From Gnetum montanum (Eukaryota > Streptophyta > Gnetopsida > Gnetales > Gnetaceae), in contig MNCI01027080.1 in the NCBI GenBank assembly GCA_015680685.1, forward strand, positions 41,300 to 67,368: DNA of 26,069 bases, written 5' to 3'. The translations under genes were made by a program, and so were the position numbers. The notes under the pieces were generated by a model. That model had not been told where the DNA came from and searched no databases. It saw only the letters and a program-made list of their open reading frames with translations. Below are positions 19,200-26,069 of the stretch, one piece after another. Each line of letters opens with the position of its first letter. The stretch's first letter is position 1.

Positions 19200-22070
19200 T
19201 TATGGATTATGTTTATGGTCATAAATGGTACCAAAACAAGGACCACAATTGGGAGGGCCTTCATAGCCTAGGGAGAAGTAACCTAGAGCAGGAACATGCT
19301 AGTAGCAACAACCACAATAGCCCCAAGAATATTCACCTAAAGTAACTTATGCCACTAGACCCCTTTGAGAAGAACCTGAAGTGGAATTTGTTTTCCATAT
19401 TCCCACTACTAAAATAGGCCAGTCTAGGTAGAATTACATCCCTAAGCCAAGGCCTAGCCTAGAAGTCACTCTTACAAGGACTTTCCTAGAATAGATCGGG
19501 ACCAAGGAGGTTTAAAGTTCTATTCTTTAGAAGTTGAACTTTGGATCCTTCTTAGAGGTAGCACCAAAGGAGATCCATATGCAACTATAGGGGTCTTCCA
19601 TGTGGCTCATTCTCTCCAATAGTGGAGAATGGTACATAGGGGAAACTTACCTATTTTGAAACAATTGATAAGGAGATGCATTAGTGAATATTAAAGACAT
19701 CACCATCTCCTACTTAGTTGAGGCCATTGTAAAAACTCTTAGGTTGTTAGACACTATGGCCAAATTGGTCAAGATCTCAACACAAGAAGACCTAGAAGCT
19801 AAGAAAGAATGAAATTAGTAATACTATGAAGTGGATTGCAATTAGTATGGTGCTCTTACAAAGGTAAAGCACACATACTTTAAGATCATGGCCTACCACC
19901 TAAATCTAATGGTGAGGCCTAGTAAGATGACAACCTTCTCCTCTTGGGCATGTGCCACTTTAAGCAAGAAATTTCTAGTCAACCTTCCCAAATTCATTTT
20001 TCTAGAAATTAAAGAGCACTTTAAAGAAAATGAGAAGGGAAGGAAGACACTTTCCTTTTCATGCCTGACCCACAAATTGTGCAAAAGTGGAGGAATAGCT
20101 TGTTATTCTAATGATGTAATCCACCATACTCCTACTATATCTTGGTAGGAGATGATGAAAGAAGAGGTAGTAGATAAGCTATAGGAGGAAGAGTAGCCAC
20201 CACCACCTAAAATAACATCGAAAATGCTCATAGCTGCAAAACACATCAAAAAGCTTCAAGAGAAGTAGCTGCAACAATAGTAAGGCTCCACAGGTGGTGG
20301 AGAACCATTTATCTACAATTCAACCATGAGCCACTTAAATAAGATCGCAAGGATCATCAACTAGCTACACACTAATATTTCCTTGCTATTCTCAAATCAA
20401 AGAAACCAAGCATCAACAAGATTTAATCCAAATACTTGAGAGATCACAATATCCATCCCTAGAAAAATTTTCCTTGAAATTTTAGGATATGTTACAACCT
20501 TCTCTATCATGTTGGAGGAAGGTAAAGGGGTGACCTTCCTAGTCATGCAACACAAAGGCTAGGAGATAGTGAAGAGGTGGTCTCTAATAAGGTTGCTAAA
20601 TCCTTGAATGCTCCTGTGGCATCAATACCTAGCATTGCTACAATGGTGGATATCCATGCATTTGCAAGAGTAGGAAGTAGTTGGATGAGTGTTACCAAAC
20701 TTGAGAAGGTGTTAGAAAGACTAGCTAAAACTTGGTAACCACTTTTGAATATATTGATTATTCAAATAATATCATCACAAGCCATTCATAATTGCTTGAG
20801 ATAAGGGAAAAAGTACTTATTGCCAATGCACAACTCAAAAAGGACATTATAGCCAATCAGTGGCTAGCTGCTAAAGTTGTTGAGTTGTGGGCCCATCTCT
20901 TTGATCCTACCATTCTCAAGCCCAAGCTTATTAAAGATGAAGCTTTTCAGTAGCTTTAGCTAAAACTTCAACAGGCCAAGAATACGAAGGAGGCCATGAT
21001 CTTTGGCACATCCTTGTTAGAAGCCATGGCTTTCAATACTATCAAGGACCTATCACAGGTTCGAAAGGAAAACTTACTTCTCATAAAGTAAAATCATCAC
21101 ATGCATGACACTGAGAAAAAAAGTACTAATTGGTTGAATTAATATGCTAGCAGTAGGAGCAACTTGCCAAGGTCAACCTAGACTTAAGAAGATTGGTAGC
21201 AGAAAAATATAACCTCTTAATGGAGAAAGTCAGTAGTCTTCATCAGAACACCGCAATTGAGGTAGCTTCCTAGAAGAACGAAGCTCTAACATTTGAACTT
21301 GTAAGGAATTACTATAAGGACTAGGTTGGTCTCCTAAAGGAGGTCAATGAAAAAGAGATTCAATTAGTAAAGGCGAAGATGAAAAAGGCCCTTCAACAAC
21401 TCCAGCATAGAGATAACATATGGAAGCCAATCTTTGATGGACTGAATGCATTTAACAAGGCTAAAATATACCTGAAGAAGTTGCAAATTAAAGAGATAAT
21501 GGAGTACATAGAGCTTGTTAGCCTCCATTATGCAAGCTTATCGATGCTAATAGTAGGGAGGCCAAGGTTAGAATTGGACAAGAAAGTGGTCAGTTCCTAC
21601 CTCCTTTATGAACCATAATTCAAGCTTTAAAAGGAAACAAAACAAAAGTTGAAGATAGCCAACATGGAGCTTAAAGTTTTTAGAAGTAGATTTACTGATT
21701 AATGATCTATTGCTAAGAACTTGGCTAGAAGGATGAATAACTACTAGGAACTATAGAATTTTATCAAGACATTCAATATTAAACATAAAACTTTTGTAGC
21801 CTGGTTTTTCAATAAGAAGGAATTATTTCCTTTAATGCCTTGCTCATGGGACATTCCTACATCGACCCACATCAACAAAGTTGCATGGACCATATACGAT
21901 CCATGGAGTAAAGAGGAAAAGATGAAAGAACTTTTGGATGCTTTCAAGGTTATGGTAGAAGTACCAGTAGTAGTAGGCCAACCTCAACCTTCATTAGCAC
22001 CAAGAAAGGATGATGAACCATCAAATCCTTATGAGCCTCCACCTCTAGGCACTATTTGAGACTTGATCAC
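19200..22070 (+). pseudogene. Decayed coding region of unknown identity, coiled-coil-like middle
   Basis: Protein-like + strand sequence runs for nearly 3 kb across frame changes and stops, mostly CAG/TGG-to-TAG type. Readable parts: about 19700-20150 (TYFKIMAYHLNLM, then SCLTHKLCKSGGIACYSNDV); 20590-20740; 20880-21090; about 21160-21620, rich in Lys, Glu, Leu and Gln and coiled-coil-like (LRRLVAEKYNLLMEKV, KKALQQLQHRD); and 21835-22059, with a WDIPTSTHINKVAWTIYDPW block and a Pro-rich end before TGA. The THKLC...GG segment loosely recalls proteins carried by plant Tat/Athila-type elements, but I cannot assign a family. It stops 54 bp before LTR D and lies on the opposite strand to D. A decayed retroelement accessory frame is one option; a host pseudogene is another. 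Confidence 0.5.
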
Positions 22071-22113
22071 CTCTTTAGGAATTCTACAGATTCTTGCTAA
22101 AGATTTTGTAAAG

Positions 22114-22897
22114 TGATGAGTGGCGAGGTACAAGCATTTCACACACGATCCGGTCGAACTCCAAGGACCAAGTGCTTATGCACCTTAATGGAACACTCAG
22201 GGTTAATCAATCGTTGTCTTCCCAAACTTACTTCTATTGTCACAGTTGTATGGTTAAGTAAGCTTGAGGTATATGATTTTTATAGCTTTTGTATTTTTTA
22301 TGTCTTCTGCTAATAAAGAAGAGGGACAAAAAACTAAGAGGCTAACTTACATTAACTATTCATTAACTAGTTTCTAAATGTTCCTAACACCAATATCTGT
22401 TCCCACTTGTTGTACACATCCTGAACCAGTGCAACGCTGTTGGGATTACCAAATGCTAATCGTTACTGGGTTAACAAGTGCTACACGCATGCTCAAAGCG
22501 GTCATACTAAGTGTATTTAACTAAAGGGGTTGAAGGTTGAGAGAGATATTAATTAACTACGAAAGCATTAAACAATAATTAATTACTAATTAGCTTAATC
22601 TATATGTTGCAAGGTTTATCATAAAGTTCATCTTTATTGTCATACACAAAATTGTGCTTAGGTACAAATTGCTCGAGTAAAGATCCATTCACTCTATGAC
22701 TCCTACTGCGGGCACACAGAAATAATTCTAACTCTAGAATGGCAAAACTTCAAGAGTCTATCTAAGGTTCTAAATCTAATTCTATGGAAACTAAGGGCAC
22801 CACCTCTTATTTATAAAAGATGAGGTAGGACACAATATCGTGTATGTGATATCTCATGGTGGATGTGATATCACATATGCGATATTGCAGTTCATCA
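22114..22897 (-). repeat. LTR D, 3' LTR of a minus-strand element (784 bp)
   Basis: Bounded by TGATGA (22114) and TCATCA (22892-22897). The polypurine tract, reversed as TACCCCCATG, adjoins at 22898. Read on the - strand it has the same order as LTR A/B: GATATC palindromes, TATAAATA, AATAAA near 22637, the segment around CCAGTAACGATTAGC, then GTACCTCGCCACTCATCA-type ends. The internal sequence of its element therefore lies to the right. Confidence 0.82.
22808..22886 (-). promoter_or_regulatory. LTR D core promoter: TATA box and GATATC palindrome array
   Basis: TATAAATA on the - strand at 22808-22815. Between it and the LTR start are GATATC at 22848-22853 and 22867-22872, plus imperfect AATATC (22834-22839) and GATATT (22881-22886). 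The whole U3 is only about 82 bp. It would direct transcription leftwards, antisense to EXLB. Confidence 0.5.
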
Positions 22898-23107
22898 TAC
22901 CCCCATGACTGAATGAAAACTCATCCTCGAGTTCCTTACAAAATATTGGAAAGGTATGGGATTATTGACTTGAATGACAACTAATGGTGAATGGGATGAC
23001 ATATGAACGGATCAACATTACAATACATGGAAACATTAGTGTTTATGACTACAAAAGTGAACACTATACACAATTGACATCTAGCCTTATTTGCTAGCTA
23101 AAAGAGA

Positions 23108-23108
<1 letters not shown>

Positions 23109-23132
<24 letters not shown>
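23109..23132. repeat. (GA)12 microsatellite
   Basis: Twelve uninterrupted GA units inside the element D noncoding region. Element C has a shorter TC-rich run at the equivalent place (about 13500-13520), so the expansion occurred within the element copy. Confidence 0.95.
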
Positions 23133-23139
<7 letters not shown>

Positions 23140-23511
23140 AAGATGTGTTGCTGCTGATGCCAAGATTGCACCTTCTGTTGTCTTTCCATAGTTGCGCTAT
23201 CAATCTTGTTCCTTGTTACAATCATTCTAGTACCAGTCCATCCTGAGTGTTTCCTCTAGGTCTAGTCCATTACTGTGTGATTTCCATCTGCACACACAAC
23301 ACAGTCACATATGAGCAAGGATAAGTAAATCACAATACAGTTGATACCATGCCTTGGTGTAAGGTCCATTGGCTGAGTTGTGATATGGCCAATACAGATT
23401 CTAGAGATATAACATTAGTGACTACCCAAGGTGTAGGGGTTAGGAAAAATTGAAAAAATTGGACCAAGGCCCCCATGACTAAGAGTGGTCCTCTAGTAGA
23501 GATAGAATGGG

Positions 23512-23604
23512 AAAAGATAAGAAATAAGAAAGATGGAGAAAAAAAACAATGGAAACANAAAAAGATAAGAAATAAGAAAGATGGAGAAAAAAAACAATGG
23601 AAAC
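23512..23604. other. 46-bp overlap duplicated across an N gap
   Basis: AAAGATAAGAAATAAGAAAG and the following bases up to GGAAACA occur on both sides of the N at 23558 without difference. Element E has this segment once. Unmerged contig ends. Confidence 0.88.
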
Positions 23605-24059
23605 ATTGATAAAATGGATGTCAGAGATGGGAATGAAACAAAAAAAATGTTGATTGCAAAAATGTTTAAGGAAAAGAAGTTAACTGATGCACCAAATAGG
23701 AATGCCACTGGGTCCCCCCCAAAGCACGCTCATGCCATTTATGCCGTGACAAACGCACATTCAAAGAGTATGTAGTCTCTGGAAATGTCATTTGGAAGCA
23801 AGAGTTAAAGACTTAACCACAAGAATTCACCAAAGAGAAAATAATGCATCAACTAAAATATAGACTATTGATACAACCAGCAATGAAGTGGAAAATGAAG
23901 AAAGAATGATGGGGAGAAGAGAATGGAATTGAGTCCCAAGAACAAGGTGGTGTACAGCCCCTTGTGTATTTATGGTTAATGTCACTGTGTAGTTCTCATT
24001 CCAAATCTAGCCTCAAACAATCCACATCTAGTAACTTCGCATTAATACACTTGGCCAAT

Positions 24060-24767
24060 TGATGAGTGGCTAGGTACCCCTACACTCAACCATACAAAAC
24101 GAGCATAGCACGCATGATCTAGTCAAACTTCGTAGACTAAATGCCTAAATGCCCCATGAAACACTTGGGGTTAATCATTCGTTGTCTTCCCAAACTTGTT
24201 GTTGTCACGGTGTATGGTTAAGTAAGTCCAAGGTATATGATTTTTTTGGTCTTTTCTGGTTTTATCTCCTATGCTAAAGGGTAAATGGTTGAGAGAACTA
24301 ACTAACTCTAAGGACCTAATTCTAAATTAACTAGCATCAACATCCGTTCCCACTTACCGTACACACCCTGAACTATGCAACTATGGCTACCAAATGCTAA
24401 TCGTTACTGGGATCACCACACGTAACGCACGTGCTTGAAGTGGTCATACGGAGGCACCTAACTAGCCTAAGCATGATGAGTAGCCAATTCCTTGACNTCT
24501 CGTCTTTATCTCCGTACACAACTTTCATTCAGATACAAAGCTGCTCGAATAAAGAACCGTTCACTTGGGGACTCTTACTACAAGCACATGGAAAATATTC
24601 TATCTCTGGAGTGACTAAACTACCAGAGCTTTGCTACTTCTAGCCTAGGATGGAAAATGAGGGGAGTGTTGCCTCTTATTTATAGATTTGGCGACGGACC
24701 ATGATATCACGATGGTTGCGATATTGTGTATGTGATATCGTGGTGCATGCGATATCACGTCTCATCA
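24060..24767 (-). repeat. LTR E, 3' LTR of a second minus-strand element, gapped
   Basis: Starts TGATGAGTGGCTAGG at 24060 and ends TCATCA at 24762-24767, followed by TACCCC (reversed polypurine tract) and the N at 24774. A TATA box lies at 24677-24684 (- strand), with GATATC at 24703-24708, 24734-24739 and 24751-24756. The N at 24497 replaces some tens of bases that are present in LTR D. Its left edge lies inside element D noncoding sequence. Confidence 0.8.
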
Positions 24768-24774
24768 TACCCCN

Positions 24775-24994
24775 TACACAACTTGCATTCAGATACAAAG
24801 CTGCTCGAATAAAGAACCGTTCACTTGGGAACTCTTACTACAAGCACATGGAAAATATTCTATCTCTGGAGTGACTAAACTACCAGAGCTTTGCTACTTC
24901 TAGCCTAGGATGGAAAATGAGGGGAGTGTTGCCTCTTATTTATAGATTTGGCGGTGGACCACGATATCGCGTACGCGATATTGCAGGAAACGAC
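24775..24994 (-). repeat. Extra partial LTR contig between two N gaps
   Basis: A 220-bp contig flanked by N at 24774 and 24995 that repeats LTR E 24515-24700 at high but not perfect identity. It has TTG for TTT, GGA for GGG, and a different palindrome segment: CGATATCGCG then CGCGATATTG. It has its own TATA at 24937-24944. It is probably a misplaced piece of another LTR, for example the 5' LTR of E or the other haplotype. Confidence 0.65.
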
Positions 24995-24995
24995 N

Positions 24996-26069
24996 GAGAG
25001 AAAGAAATGTTGCTGCTGCCAACCCCAAGATTGCGCCTTCATTGTCCATCTGTAAGCGCATCATTGATCTTGCTCCTTGCATCGCTACTTCTAGCATGGC
25101 TCCACTCCAAGTGTTTGCTCCAGATCCACTCCGTTGTTTGCATGGTCGCCATCTGCACACACAACACAATCATATATTAGCAAGGGTAATTGAATCATCA
25201 TGTAATTGATACCTTTCTTTGGTGTAAACTCATTGGCTAGGTTGTGGTATGGTTGATATGGATCTGAGAATATGTGACTGATGACTACCGAAGGTGTAGG
25301 GGTTAGGAAGAAAATAAAAAATTTTGAGGCTAGGAGAAAAATCGAAAAAATCAGGCCCTGTACACTCATGACTAATCACGAACCTCCGGTAGCATTAGAA
25401 TAGAGAAAGAAAAGGAGTAAGAAAGATAGATAAAAAGGGAAAACTATGACATTGAGGAAATGGATGTCAAGATGGAAATGAACAAAATAAACTTAATTGC
25501 AAAAATGTTAAGGGAAATAATTTAACTAAGGCTCCAAATAGGAAGGTCAGTGGGTCCTCCCCAAAGCAGGTTTATGCCCTTAATTCCCTAACAAACCCAC
25601 ATTCAAAGAGTCCGTAGGCTCTGGGAATGTCCTTTGGAACAAGAGTTAAAGTCTTAACCGTAAGAATTTACCAAAAAGAAAACACCAAAATATATACACT
25701 AATGATACAACCGGCAATGAGGTGAACAATGGAGAGAAGGATGGAGAGAAGAGAAATGGAATGGAATCTCAAGAACAAGGTGGTGTACAGCCCCTTGTGT
25801 GTTAGATGATTAATGTGACTAGGCAAATCTCATTCCAACTCTAGCCTCAAACCAACCATATCCAGTGACTTTGCATCAATGCATTCGATTAAACCATCCA
25901 CTTGGGCAATAAGAATGCATGCTTCAAGAGCCACCACCATTCCGACGAAACAAAGGAGAGAATGGGAAGCGAGAAGGGCCTTAGTTAGAGGGAATACTTT
26001 TGGTTCCATAACCAGTGCTTGTAGCCCACATTTATTCGTCTAAGGGGTGTGCTTTGAATTCTCACTTGG
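24996..26069 (-). mobile_element. Element E 3' noncoding region, runs off the window
   Basis: Homologous to element D 23140-24059. Beyond about 25910 it continues into sequence matching element A 4400-4560 in reverse, including one partial copy of the 80-bp repeat at the window end (GAATTC, CACACCCCTT-type block). Its pol genes should lie to the right of the window on the - strand. No gene is visible in this part. Confidence 0.72.

Larger units (their letters stand above)
22898..24059 (-). mobile_element. Element D 3' noncoding region
   Basis: Starts at the polypurine tract and is homologous along its length to 24996-25900 of element E, and to parts of 4400-5050 of element A in the opposite orientation. 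Shared landmarks with E are CATCTGCACACACAACACA, GGTGTAGGGGTTAGGA and GGTGGTGTACAGCCCCTTGTG. No convincing reading frame. The N at 23558 sits in a duplicated 46-bp overlap. It is interrupted at 24060 by LTR E. Confidence 0.72.

Noticed and set aside
24703-24760. Spaced GATATC repeats as a CRISPR-like array
   Set aside because: Repeats are 6-10 bp, variable and within plant LTRs. There are no repeat-spacer units of CRISPR size and no cas genes.
24936-25369. Open frames 24917-25180, 24936-25169 and 25091-25369
   Set aside because: They cross the N at 24995 or lie in noncoding element E sequence, and the homologous part of D has no matching frame.

Overview
The window is seed-plant nuclear DNA, probably from a large repeat-rich genome such as a gymnosperm's. 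The evidence is one intron-containing expansin-like gene surrounded by old, heavily mutated Ty3/gypsy LTR retrotransposons, with no bacterial-type gene organisation. The species cannot be named from this sequence. Eight single-base N gaps occur (8477, 8802, 9773, 9990, 23558, 24497, 24774, 24995). Several join contigs that still overlap, and one contig is inserted backwards.

Layout. 1-5886: element A, + strand, cut by the window start inside its protease. It has decayed RT, RNase H and integrase, a long 3' noncoding region with three ~80-bp tandem repeats, and an LTR at 5055-5886. 5055-13128: element B, + strand, same family. It uses the same LTR as its 5' LTR, followed by a degenerate tRNA-Asp primer-binding site, gag, protease (on the inverted contig), RT, RNase H, integrase, and a 3' LTR that has lost its U3. 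13129-14605: the 3' end of element C, with a polypurine tract and a complete 852-bp LTR. 14606-15650: spacer and promoter region. 15655-17810: the one intact gene, a four-exon expansin-like B (EXLB) gene of 261 codons. 17810-19200: AT-rich DNA with no recognisable gene. 19200-22070: a decayed, unidentified + strand coding region with a coiled-coil-like middle. 22114-24059: the 3' end of element D on the - strand. 24060-26069: the 3' end of element E, also on the - strand and apparently inserted in D, with assembly gaps.

All five elements belong to one Tat/Athila-like family. They share LTR ends TGATGA...TCATCA, a very short U3 (about 80-120 bp) carrying GATATC-type palindromes in most copies, a TATAAATA box, and a homologous 3' noncoding region. 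Their arrangement records an LTR-sharing tandem (A-LTR-B) next to the remnant of C, and E nested in D. The LTRs on both sides of EXLB point towards the gene, C in sense and D/E in antisense.

EXLB encodes a secreted wall-associated protein and is the only gene that looks functional. I did not find a convincing new biological system. The most useful observations are the misoriented contig, the tandem and nested retroelement architecture, the palindrome array in U3, and the unidentified coding relic at 19.2-22.1 kb.
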